Assembly (NCBI GenBank): GCA_003049485.1 | Contig: PYST01000002.1 | Span: forward strand, 186,001 to 250,000 | Length of the DNA stretch: 64,000 bases | Reading direction: 5' to 3' | Origin: Ophioceras dolichostomum | Taxonomy: Eukaryota > Ascomycota > Sordariomycetes > Magnaporthales > Ophioceraceae | Shown here: positions 1 to 10,822 of the stretch, in pieces | Layout: the number at the start of each line of letters is the position of its first letter | Position numbering within the stretch: the stretch's first letter is position 1 | Notes under the pieces: generated by a model | The model's input: only the letters and a program-made list of their open reading frames with translations | The model's database searches: none | Told to the model about the DNA's origin: nothing | Made by a program: the position numbers and the translations under genes

Positions 1-170
1 GAGCCGCGGGCGCGGGTGCCGCTGGGGATGCGGTTACCATCAGCGAGCCGATCCGCGAGATTGTGAGGAGGTGTTTGAAGGTCGAGCCGGGAGAGAGGCC
101 GGATGTGGATGAGCTTATTGAGCTGGTTGAGAGGGTCATTGATGAACTGCCGGATGATGACGCACCCTGA
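1..170 (+). CDS. Ser/Thr protein kinase, C-terminal end (partial)
   Basis: Only the last 55 codons are in the window, read from base 3 to a TGA at 168-170. The segment contains IREIVRRCLKVEPGERPDVD, which has the form of kinase subdomain XI: an amphipathic helix, then the near-invariant Arg in the ERPD motif, then a final helix. The tail is short and acidic (ending DDDAP). Sixteen residues of Ala/Gly-rich sequence come first, so the catalytic lobe lies outside the window. The absence of any domain after subdomain XI would fit a small STK16/Env7-like kinase, but too little is visible to assign a subfamily. The gene converges on the minus-strand gene that ends at 673. Confidence 0.6.
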   Translation, partial: AAGAGAAGDAVTISEPIREIVRRCLKVEPGERPDVDELIELVERVIDELPDDDAP

Positions 171-672
171 GAGACTTTGAGTTTCCCGTTTCTCATGGTC
201 TCGTTTGGGTGTCCTTCTGCCTCTTGTGTTGTGTTTCTTTTCTTTTTCTCTCTCTCTTAATCCAACCCTTCCTTCTTGTTTCTATATGCTGTAACATGGC
301 TTCTTTTATTCCTCCCTCCTTGTCCTGAGGGGGGGGGGGCTTGGCTTGTTCGATACACATCTTCATGGGATGGATGACTTCAGCGAAATGGGGCTCTTTT
401 TGGTTTTTATTTCTTTCAGTTTATATTTATATCGTGTGGTTGTTATTGCGATGGTACGTTTCATATACACCAAATATCATGTCTCCTAGTAGATAGGTTC
501 TCATCGTCTGTCTTACATATCCCTGATGTATAGATTCCGGATGTAGCCTAACTAACGAGACGCTCTCCAGGCTCATGTATAACAAAGCATGGTATCCATT
601 GCGGCGAGTTTTACAGTCTTGATAATCATTCCTGATCCCGCCCGATCCTGATCTGGATCCAGGCTGTTCCTC
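171..672. other. Convergent 3' spacer
   Basis: This is the space between two convergent stop codons. It is T/C-rich after the kinase stop and has a run of nine or more G at about 330. It should hold the two 3' UTRs. No ORF or RNA gene was seen. Confidence 0.6.
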
Positions 673-2126
673 CTATGACTCTGTCCCGGCCGGGAGATCC
701 CACCACGGCCGAGAAGTTGTGGTGGTCAGGCCGTCCGCGCCACTGTCATGGTGCGGTGGCCGCCGCGCGGACCGGTAGTCTCGCCGAGATGGGATAGGCG
801 CCGCCTCTTCCGAGCCCGCTGACGCCGCGAATAGTCCGCTCCCGCCCGAGTGCGGCGTGGTGGGCAGCTCGGATGGCGAGGTGTGTCGCTCTCCACTAGA
901 ATCCCAGAGCGCCCGAGGGCTTAGGCTTAGCTCCTCGGCTCCTCTCGGCCCTCCTCCATCTCCATGGCGGATTCGGCCACCGGCTTGCTGTGGGCCCGGA
1001 TCCGTAAGTGCGATTCCGTCTTTTTCGGGAGTTGGCGGCGCGGTCGCTTCTAGCTCTCCAGCTCCGACCTCTGCGCCTTGACTTGCACCGGCCGGACTGA
1101 TGCCCGGACTGGTGTCCTCGTTGCCTTTCTTCAAGTCTTCTCTCCGCCGGCGGCGTCGGATGGAGCATGCCAACATGCCCGCCGCGGCTGCTAGAACCAC
1201 GGCTCCCAGGACTCCGCCGATGATGCCACCCACCAGGGCACATGAGCTATGGCTGTTGGTTGCGTCGGCCGAATCGGCGCCTTGTGGTGGTTGTGGTGGT
1301 TGAGTTGACGTCGCAGGGGCGGCCGGGTTTTTCGTCTCGGCAGCGAGGATCTGCGGACCAAGCTGCTGTGTCGACTCGCAGATGAACATTGTGAAAACCG
1401 TCCTCGTCTCCGTGGATGTTGACCAGAGGTACGTTGCGCAGAAAGGCGCGTCGTCGGCGTTGCTTTTTGTTGTTCAACGGTCAACTTAAAAAACCAAACT
1501 CATAGGAAGGGAAACGAGGCTCAAGCAGATGGCCGCATGCCGTACTCTGCATGCCGCTTGCCACATACCAGCAGAATCTCAGAGGGTGGCTGGCCTCCGT
1601 GTTGACGCATAGCGAGTTTGTCTTGTCAAGGCAGGCCGTCGCCATGGTGCGGTGCTGACAGTCCGTGCAGCACCCGCGGATGGTTTTCGAGTTGGTACAT
1701 GTCTCTCCGGGCGCGCATTGGAACGGCCGCACTGGTTGCCAGCGGTGGTCAGTCGGCCTGATGAGCATCACGGCTTGCTCCTCGGTAACTCGGTGATGAG
1801 ACAACAAACAACAACGGTAACGGTAAGGGGGGATGACGGGGTGGTGGCATACATTGGGCGTCGGTCCTGAATCCACAGGTCTCAGGACCCGGCTCTCCGC
1901 TGCCTTCAGTCGCTCGCCGCCCTCTCCTGGCGGCGGGGGCGAGTGTAGGGAACGGCGAAATCGCCAGCGTCGCCGTGTCGAGCTGCGGGCCCGGCCCCTG
2001 GTGCCTGGCTTTCCTGGTCTCACGGGGGATCCCCGGCGAGAGGCCGCGAGCATCGATGAGAGGAACTATTGCAAGGATCACTGCCATCCATATAGATGAT
2101 TCGTGCGAGAACGTTCTGGATATCAT
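673..2126 (-). CDS. Secreted/single-pass membrane protein with Cys-rich ectodomain
   Basis: I join three exons: 2126-1853, 1731-1569 and 1462-673, giving about 408 aa. Intron 1 is 1852-1732 (donor GTATGC). Intron 2 is 1568-1463 (donor GTATGT, acceptor AAAAAG). The joined frame restores a Cys-spaced ectodomain: ETCGF, then FQCAPGETC, RGCCTDC, LRFCCNADDAPFCATYLW and TRTVFTMFICES. A hydrophobic N-terminus (MAVILAIVPL) looks like a signal peptide; Met14 (2087) is an alternative start. A Pro/Thr-rich stalk leads to a Gly/Ala-rich transmembrane helix (VGGIIGGVLGAVVLAAAAG), followed by a polybasic stop-transfer RRRRRR and an acidic, Pro-rich tail. This architecture recurs in many Pezizomycotina proteins of unknown role, sometimes proposed as wall sensors. 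The function here is not known. Confidence 0.65.
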
Positions 2127-3756
2127 TGTTCTGGTAAGGCGATTAGACCAGGCTGGCTCTTAATGCTAAGATAATGTCATATCAGGCAAGGGGCACGTTT
2201 GGCTGCAACGAGGAAGCCTAGCGTCGTCTCGGCCCGGCATTTTCGAAGTGCGAGCATTCCTATCACAAGAGCAGGCCATTCACCATTTACCATTTCTTTT
2301 TTTGGGGTAGGGAAAACCTGCTGCCTTGTTTGCGTATGGCACTTCGCGGATAGCATAATGCTCCCTCGCGGATGGATTCATGCTCGGCGCCGTGCAACCC
2401 GTCCACCGCGCCGGGAGAACAAACTTTCCGCCTTCCGGGCGGCGCTCTAGGTTACCCAGGGGAGGCTCAGAGGCTCATCGTGGGCACCAAAGTCGACGCC
2501 GCGCTCCTCATCTTCTTCCAGCCTCTGCCGCCACTCGCTCAATACCATGTCCCTTCAGCCCTTCGAAGCAAGGAGGGGTAGTCCGATCCCGGGGTGACAC
2601 AGCATCGGCAGTGTTGAAAACCGCGGTGCGGAAAGCCCCCTGAGCGAAGAACGTAACATTTCAGCGCACCTACTCAGCCAAAACTTGTTCAATATACCAC
2701 GTCTCTCTCAGCCTTGTCCGACCTGCTCTTGGGGGCGAAGATCTCGGCCCTGGGCGGCTCGGTGCTGAGTCGCTCTTTAGTGTGTTCGCCTATCGCACGC
2801 CTTGACACGCTTGCCAGGCGGACACAAACCGAAGGTGTCTGTATAGTTCCTAGGTTGTGAAACCTGGGGAAAGGCGCGTCCTCAGCCGGCAGCCGGGAAC
2901 TCATCTCCATCCGATGCGGTCACGCGGCGACATAGCCTAACGCCGGGACGAGGCGTCGAACACGATCTGTGGCGCCGTAGCGTCGCATAAGTCGACAATG
3001 CTTCAACCATAAATGGGTTGCCTAATAATTTCCTGCTGCTTTTCCATGTCCTTAATGGTCCCCTCCTTGCCGTAGCCTGGTGTCCCTCTCTTGCCCACCT
3101 ACGATTGGGAGCTGGGGCGGCGTAGAAAAGGCCGGACAAAGTTGCAATATCACGACTATTGAAGGCCATCGATGCTTTCTGTGCTTGCATTTGCTTCGTG
3201 GGTGAAAAGAGCATATTAATACATTGTGTGTTCTGAAGGAGCATCTCGTTTTGTGATGGGCGAGTACTTCCTCCAAAGAAAAAGGGGGTCACATGGCTTG
3301 ACCTTGAGATATTCCGTGACACCTCATCGTTGGATGTCTGAACGAACCGCCGCAACAAGGAAGAGAGACCAAAAGAGTAGGCGAGAAAAACCAAAACTGG
3401 GCAGAAGAATTCAAAGCTGGTGGTATCATCGCTGCAAAAATGCCTTTCAAGAAAAAAAGACAAGAAAAGGTCCCATCCTCAAGACTCTCTCCTCTCCTAT
3501 TCTCTCCTCCAGTGTCTGTCTCCGATCCGCGATGTCCAACGCTTCTTTCACCTATCGTCTCAACCTATCATTTCTCCTTATCGCTTTCTCTCTGTGATTT
3601 TCCTCCCCCCACTCTCTCCTTTCATTCATTTCAGGTCGTAGAATTAGATATAACAATAATGAGGTATGAAGAACAAGACAAGAAAGATATTAGAGAAGCC
3701 ACCGCCCCCGAACAGTGGAGGAAAAAGTTAAGTCATGGAAGAAAGGAGACTCCTCC
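2127..3756. other. Intergenic, no gene recognised
   Basis: This 1.6 kb separates the starts of a minus-strand gene and the 3' end of the CLIP-170-like gene. The longest frame (minus strand, 2882-3463) has no recognisable motif, and its low-complexity reading does not look coding. C/T-rich tracts lie near 3480-3640. Confidence 0.5.
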
Positions 3757-6631
3757 TTAAAACGCGTCCTCGAAGGGACAGTCGACGCTATCGTGGCCGT
3801 CACGCTCGCACAAGGCGCACCACTTGTTCACATCCACAACGCCGCTCTCCTTACCAGCGACGGGGCCCGACTCCATGGGATTGGGCAGGATGCGCACCTC
3901 AGGCGCGGCGGGCTGCGGCATCGGAGGCGCCTTGGCCTTCATGGGCGATAGAGGAGCGGGCGCCGCCGTGGGGTCCTGACGGTCGGGGCTACTGCCAATG
4001 TTGGGCGACAGGCCTTTAAGCCCGGCCCGGACAACGTCCCTGCCTGTCTTGATGCCGTTGGTGGCGGCCGGTGGAGGATTGGCCATGTTCATGCTCTGGC
4101 TCTTTTGATCCGACTGGGGACCGAACATGTTTCCGCACGATAGGATGTCGTGGCCAGATGTCTCGCACATCTCGCACCAGAGAGTGCTATTCTCTGTTGC
4201 AGTCGAGTACGCGTCGCTTTCAGGCATGGTATCGAGCGTGTAGCCGCGCGTATGCTGTTGGTGTGCCTTGCGCGACGCGGCGGATACCCCGGCGGCTGCT
4301 TCAGGGGACCGCGGCTCGTGGCTGTTGGTATCCCGAGCGAGGATCACGGTTCCTCGTGAATCACGGAAGGAGGACCTGTCGGCACCGCTCGTCAAAGTGG
4401 TACCGCCGTTGCTGCCGCGCCGGAGGCGCTCCATCTCGCTCTCGAGCTCGGCCTCCCGGCTGCTCTTAGCATCCAGGAGGCCGCGCAGTTCAGCGACTTC
4501 GCGCTCCAGCCGCTCGCGGGCCAGGCGTTCGCCAACCGATTCGTTCTTTCGGTGGCCACGGCCGAAGGGCGCCGAACCCATCGTCGGCGTCTTATCTGGG
4601 GAGTGCGCGTCCGACGCTGGCGGCAGGCCAGGGACGGAATCGCGGCTGAGGGAGTGGATGATGGCCTTGAGACCTCTAATCTCGTCTTCCTTCTGCTCCA
4701 GCTCCTTGGACGGCGCTGTTCCCCCACCGCCGCCCCCGTTACCGTTGGCAGCCGCGGCTGATTTTTCGCGCTCGCGTCGTAATTCCGACCTTGTACGTTC
4801 GACCTCACCGCGTAGGAACTCGACCTCGCCTCGAGCCTCGGCCTCACCACGCCTGGCGTCCTCCAAACCTTCTTCTAGCTCCTGCACGAGGTCTTCTAGC
4901 TGCTTGAGCTGACGGGCCACGGCGTTCACATCCGACGTCCGTTCCTGGTAGTCGTGTAGCTCCTGCATCACCTCCTCCAGCTTCTTCTCGTACACACGCT
5001 CGGTCTCGGTGCTAGCAAGTTCGAGCGTGTCGATCGTACTACGGAAGTCGGCTCGATGGGCGTCAAACTCTGAGGTGAGCATCGCAATCTTTTCGTTTTT
5101 CTCCCTCAGCAGGGCCCGGAGTTGCACTGAGTCCTTGTCATCGATGCTACCTCGGCGCATGGGCGGAGGACCGTCAGGGTTCTCGATCAGCATTTGCAGC
5201 TCCGTCAAACTGCTCTCCATCTCGGCCAGCGTTGACGCCTGCTCCTTTAGTTGTCGCTCGCGGTCCGCAAGCAATGAACGAAGCCGTTCCGCCTCGTCAC
5301 TGCCGGAACCGTTGATGCTGCCGTTGGCTCGGGACCCTGGTCGGAGCTTGAGAGACGACACCGATCCCACGCTGCCGTTCGTCTTGGTTCGCTTAAGCCC
5401 AACAGGCGTGGTCTCGTCGTCCGTGAAGCCGTTCGTGCTACCGCCCAATGCCGAAGCGCTACGTGGGCCAATGCTTGCCTTGCGCTCCATCTTCATCCCG
5501 CGCTTACTGGGGTCTGCCCCGGGGAGGCGCACGCTCTGTGAAAACTTATTTGCCGTAGGGCTCGTATAGCGGCCGGGCATCTTGTGCGCCGGTGTTGCGA
5601 TCGACGGGCGTGATGGGCCAGGGGTCATCTGGAGGCGTCGGACAGGCGACTCTGGTCGGGGCAGAGATTGCCTGGGTTTCTTGCCCGTTGGACTTGGTGC
5701 ACGGCCCGGGCCAACAGACTGGCTGAATTTTGGTATTGACGGGGTAGGTGGGGTATAATTTGTCGAGTTCTGGTTACCAGCCTTGAGGCCGGCCGTGGCC
5801 ATCGTGGGCGTGAGAGGAAACGAGCTCGCCGATGTTGGGGGCGAATCCCGCTTCAATGCTTTGGACAAGGGTAGAAAGATCCCAGCGCCTGGGGCTGTTG
5901 TCGTGAAATACGAGACGCTGTTCCACGAGAAATCATGCAGTCAGTACATGTAATCGTAGATAGTGTAAACCGAAGAGGCCGTGCGTGGATGGGCAGTCGG
6001 GATTGAAGGTGAAGGGAAATCGGTCACGTCTTCAATTGCGCTGGCGCCAAACCAAACGAAGGTGAAAATGACGAGCAACAACCGGCAGCTAGAGGGGGTT
6101 TGATTTGCTTGCTTACCCATCGACATCGCCACTGTTCTTCCCACGTGCCGCAAATTCTTGGTGCAACTCGACACCAGCAAAGACGCCTTTCCGACCCGCA
6201 ACGGATCCGACGAACCTGACGGTGCCGTGCATATTACCCGGCACATCGACCGTGTCGCCGATCGAGACAGCGCTATCGTCTGCGGCAGCCAAGCCCCTGC
6301 CTGGCGTGAGCGGTGGAGGGGGCATTTTTCTAGGAGATGCCGGCTCGTTCAGCACGCTGTCCAGAGCGTACGATTCGGTGTCATCTGGAATCGAGGCGAG
6401 CGAGTTGACGGTGAGCGCCTGGAAGGAAGCCTTTCGCGACAGGCCTGGCGGAGCAAGACGCGAGTGAGCCGAGTATAGCGAGTTCAAATTCGGCGTGGAT
6501 GCGGTTATGAGCGAGCCTAATCCGTTCGATCTTCGTGGCGCGCGGGAAAGCGTTCGGGGAGCGGTGCTGCGCGGAGAAAGCAAGGATGAAGAAGATGTAG
6601 GAGATGTGATGGCGGTTGTTGTGAACGACAT
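3757..6631 (-). CDS. CAP-Gly microtubule plus-end protein (CLIP-170/Tip1/ClipA type)
   Basis: Two exons, 6631-6117 and 5917-3757, flank a 199-bp intron (donor GTAAGC, acceptor AACAG) and encode 891 aa. Domains in order: a Ser/Pro-rich N-terminus; one CAP-Gly domain at about 123-190 (GDTVDVPGNMHGTVRFVG, then the groove motif as GKNSGDVDG, then YF on exon 2); a basic Ser/Pro region; a long central coiled coil; and two C-terminal CCHC knuckles, CEMCETSGHDILSC and CALCERDGHDSVDC. The chain ends in an acidic-aromatic PFEDAF. One CAP-Gly, a coiled coil and knuckles is the layout of S. pombe Tip1 and Aspergillus ClipA, which track growing microtubule ends and support polarised growth. The splice restores the second half of the CAP-Gly fold, which supports the intron. 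Confidence 0.92.
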
Positions 6632-9338
6632 CGTTAGGGCGTTTTTTCGCGGTGCGACAGCCCGCCTCAGGTGCCAGCCGAATTTAGGTGTCCCCAGCGA
6701 CCACCCCCGACGCCTTGCTCATTGATTTCCAATGTTTACTTCCCCCCACACACACCAACACAGATCGGTCCAACCACCTGCCAGGGCGGCCCACACAACA
6801 CTCCTTAGCACCAGGCACACTTAATGTTGGAGAAGGAACTGAGGCACCGCACACCCACACCGACGAAGCAAAATCCAATGAACTGGGTGTGCGAGGGTGC
6901 TACTGGTTGCTTGGCCTTGGTTTTCGGCCACTGTCCAATCTCCAGGCCGCGCTTCCACTCCCGCTTCCTTCACAGGCGGCACTGAGGGCGTCGCCAGTGG
7001 CACGGTGAAGCTTCAGAGCACGGGGCTCCTAGCCTATCAACACCTCCGTGCAGCGCAGCGATCTGGGCCACACTTCAGGCGTTGACACCACCGGAGAAAG
7101 TGCCGCCGCAAGGGACCGAGATTCCAAGACGCCCTGCCTGCTGCAGGCTAGCTGCAGCTGCACGAGCACAAAAAAAAAAGGGGGGGGGCCAGAAAAAGGG
7201 TCGACACGGGTGAGAGGATTTCCAACTCAACGTCACCCAAGGAAAAGCAAAATCGAAACCAGGTGCGTCCCTGTCTCGGCCGTCAATGCCGCTCAGGTCA
7301 AGTCCTGCGTCCCTGAGATTCGGGACCGCTCGCGGCCTGTTCCGAATGTAATTGGCTTCTTTCGATGACGATTGTCTTCCGTAACGCGGGAGGAAGCACG
7401 AAGGATGTAAAACCAGAAAAGAAATCGAGGGATGGGTATCAAGAGAACAAGATGGAGGGGTAAGCTCAATGTCGGCGTATGTCTTGTGTGTTGTATGTTC
7501 CAGGCCGTTCTTTGCATACGGCAGCTCACGGATGTGTCGTAGTACAGATATGGGCAAGCAATAAGGGATTCGCGAAGCTTATTCCTGCTCTCTAGTGGTG
7601 TGGTGCATGTGTGTTTTGCCTGACATCAATGCAATGAAGGTGTCGACAACAGAGGAGAAACGGGGGAAAGAGGGAAAGAGGAGCAGGACGAGAGCACCAC
7701 AACAAAAGATATACCTGCAGCAAGAGGACGACAAATACTGTTACGATAAGCCAGACCCTGCAGGTGCAAGCCTCCTTCATAAAAGGAAAGAGAAAAAAAA
7801 CCGCAATATCAACCCTGACATGTAAAAATACCGTACCGTCTGTCCTTCCTCTCCGCCTTTTTGCCAGAGGTGGGATCCTCAGCGAATGTGATGCCGCCAG
7901 CGTGCAAGAACAGGAGCGAAAAGTGGGTACCTAAGCTCAACTATCTGTCCATCAATGTAAACATTCGCCCGTCAATCATTTTTCCCCCCCCCTCAGTTTG
8001 TTCTGACGGGCTGGCAAACGGGTTCCTGCCGCAGCGCGTTTCCGTGGAGCAGGCCAATTAAACACGATGTTGCCCCAGGTGTTACCGTCCCGTCTACCCC
8101 CCAACAAAGAAGCCATTGCATACTTCTTATCATGTTCAGCCGCTGGTGGCCTGGCAACTACTGGCTGGAGAAACAAACTCCTCTGCTGTGCTGGCTTCCT
8201 GTCATTTGTTGACCGCCTGCTCCCGCTGACGCTACTGATGCTGCCAATCGCATGCCACGCCCTGAAACTGGGGCAAATGAGTTCGTCAACGATGGGCCAA
8301 GGGGCTTGACCGACTCGTTCGTTTCCCCAACGGTCATCCCATACTTAGAACCCATGTTCAGCAGAAGGTTTTTTCATGGCTTCAATAGCACAAGGGCTAT
8401 ACACGGAGTTTGGCCTTCACTTCCTACGTATAGATTCCTGTCGGTTCTCACACAGAATAGTAGTTGGACTTCAGTTTTGGTCTCGCCTAGAGTCTTCGAG
8501 AATTGGTGGCCTGAACGCAAGCGTTGCAGTCGCAGATCCGCTAATATAGGCACTGCCATAACCCCATAACCCCAGTTTTCCTAGCTGTCAATGCCCTAGA
8601 CTGACCAGCGCTGTGGTAAGGGGCTCGCATTCTCGCCCATTGATGGGTCCTACCATCTGAGCACGGCCGGATTTAGGGGTCATGGCTCGTGGCGTCATCA
8701 GGTCACGTATTATCGGCGAGGAACGCCGCCGCCATTGACTGAAAGTTTCAGAGAAATAGAGCACAACGGTCGATCGATCAGATCTCAACAGGAAATATGA
8801 AGCGACGATTCATCGATGCGCTATGAGTGTTGTGGCGCGTTTGCCCTTAATCTTTCTTCTGCTTTGTGCTGGCGCCCCGGACGCGTCCACACAGTCCACA
8901 ACAGACATCTGAAGTCCAGAGTAGTACAAGACGGGGCACCAAGCTAGTAGGCGTTGCGCAACCAGACTGTCGCAGTGTAGAACTATATATCCAAGGCGGC
9001 TATAGCCCTCCTCCCATCCTATCCCCTCACCTCTCATCACAATGCTCTCCTCGGTCCTTGAAAGGGCCGGTACCGCCCGGCAGAGTAACGCTGCCATATT
9101 TCAGCAACTTTGAAGCCTCCCGGCCACGAACCACAGTATCAAATGGGATTTCCACCCGAGTGAGACCAACCTGGCTTTTCCTGTTTCTAGCTTCCCATCG
9201 GATAGGCGCTAGAATAAGGTATTCCGAACCAGGTTCCGGGAGCCTCGATACCAGTCGTCGAGAGTCTCTAGATCTGTAGGCTGGTGCAATAGGATGACGT
9301 GTGGTAAATAAGTGTCAACTGGCTGGAGGTGCAGAACC
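6632..9338. other. Intergenic, no gene recognised
   Basis: This 2.7 kb contains the CLIP promoter (proximal to 6632) and the 3' side of the 9339-10508 gene. Homopolymer A and G runs occur at about 7170-7190. The open frames are short and lack family motifs or paired splice sites. I see no RNA gene. Confidence 0.5.
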
Positions 9339-10508
9339 TCAGTCGTGATGGTCCCTCTCGATAATATCGCCACGACCCAGAGGTCGTGTGCCATCATTCA
9401 GCACCATCGCCTCTCGGTGTTGGCGCCTAATCCTCTGTTCTGCCGCGCTCTGATCCATAACCCTCGGCTGGAAGGTCTCCGTCACTCGAAACTCGTCGCG
9501 CTCTTCGCCGCCGTCGCTACCTTCGCCGCCATCGCCGCCGGTCAGGTTTATAGACAGCACAATACTAAACCGGCCTGTGTGGTTCTCGTTCTCGTCTTCA
9601 TCGACCGGATCGAGCTGGTTGCTGCTCCCCGGCGGCAGCAGCCCGACCCTCTCGAGAGCCTCGCAGCCTCGGCGGCTCTCCTTGACTTTCAGGCATATCT
9701 CGGAGATCCTGTTATTGCGATGGTCAAGATACTCGCTGAAGTTGAGCTGCCGCTCCTCCACACTGTCGCCCCATGCCTGCCCGGCCACCCACTTCTCCAC
9801 AAACTTGGCCCGTACCAGCCCGTTGAGCCCAGCGCTGTCGGTATCGAACCTCTTCAGGAGCTGGATGACGAACATCAGCAAGAACTTCTCGGACAGGTCG
9901 CGGAGTGGGTAGTCGTCGTAGTCCTTGTCGAGTTTCTCCTGCGGGAAATCCTGCATGCAAAGTTCCAGGGACCTGACAAGAGCCGAATACCCTCGTGGGT
10001 TGTCAAGAACATGGAGGTTCTCTGCTTTTGCCAGTTTCCAGAGTCAGCGAGCCGTCGAACCCGGAGAAGAGAATACACAAAATGTGGAAAAGCGCAGCTT
10101 CACGAGCTTACTTGGATCAATGATCATCGCCAGAGTTCTGATATTTCGAAGCCTCTCATCATAATCTGGCCTCGTGATTCCGTAGAGGAGATAGTTCAGG
10201 GTCTCGAGGTCGTTTAGGGCACGGTCGCAGATGATCTTGGACGCAGTCTCCCGAATGGCGTAGTTGTAATGCCCCAGGAGGCTGTCCAAAGTGTTCAGCT
10301 TTAGAGAGTCCTCCGTTTCCTGAGTGATGTATTGAGTCTGCAACTTAGGCGGCTTGACTTCGTTCTGTTCCTTGATGTATTCCAGCACCTGCCGAATGCC
10401 GATGACGAGTCCGATCGAGGTTGCACATAGGCCTGCAGCGAGAACGCGACCATCGCGGGCAAAGGAGAAGAACCCCATCGTGAGGCTGTCGATCAATCGA
10501 GCAACCAT
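9339..10508 (-). CDS. Conserved fungal ARM-like protein with N-terminal membrane segment
   Basis: Exons 10508-10112 and 10021-9339 join across a 90-bp intron (donor GTAAGC, acceptor AGCAG) to give 359 aa. The N-terminus has one hydrophobic stretch (VLAAGLCATSIGLVIGIRQV), probably a membrane anchor. It is followed by helical, armadillo-like sequence (LLGHYNYAIRETASKIICDR; GYSALVRSLELCMQDF; FVEKWVAGQAWGD). It ends with a charged tail carrying RRQHREAMVLNDGTRPLGR. I recall this pattern from a protein widespread in filamentous ascomycetes, often labelled as cytoskeleton- or ARM-related, with no proven function. Met11 (10478) is an alternative start, directly before the conserved-looking GFFSFARDG. 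The gene is divergent from NOP14, with 314 bp between the starts. Confidence 0.8.
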
Positions 10509-10822
10509 GGAGGTACAGCTATGTGGCGCATGGATTATCCACGACTACGGGTCGACTATCCATGATGGCGGCCAGCAAATCACGATGATGTGAACAATGA
10601 AATGGTGCTAACTTGGAGCTCGGCGCAATCATCAGCCGGGGTCCAACATTCTGCCACTTTTATCCGCCTTGGGCCATGGGAGGATTGACACTGAAGTAGA
10701 TAAGATAAGGATAAGATTCTCTCGACAAGAAAAAAAAAACTAGCGCGACCTCACATTGAAACTGCCTGTGGTTTATTCAACCCCTCATCACCTATGATAC
10801 TCGAGAGAACCAGTCAGCCGCG
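10509..10822. promoter_or_regulatory. Divergent promoter between the ARM-like gene and NOP14
   Basis: Only 314 bp separate the two divergent ATG codons. Near the NOP14 side is a tight cluster of GATA-type elements, AGATAA at 10698 and 10703 and GGATAA at 10709, followed by a C/T patch and a run of A. The NOP14 start at 10823 sits in a good context (cagccgcgATGgcg). Shared control of the two genes is an inference. Confidence 0.45.

Noticed and set aside
2882..3463. 193-codon minus-strand ORF in a spacer
   Set aside because: It has no recognisable motif, a mixed composition and no splice context. It may be chance.
7165..7195. Poly-A/poly-G run that might mark a retroposon tail
   Set aside because: There is no coding remnant, target-site duplication or terminal repeat around it.
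9312..10217. 301-codon plus-strand ORF
   Set aside because: It is antisense to both exons of the ARM-like gene and even crosses its intron. No domain was seen.
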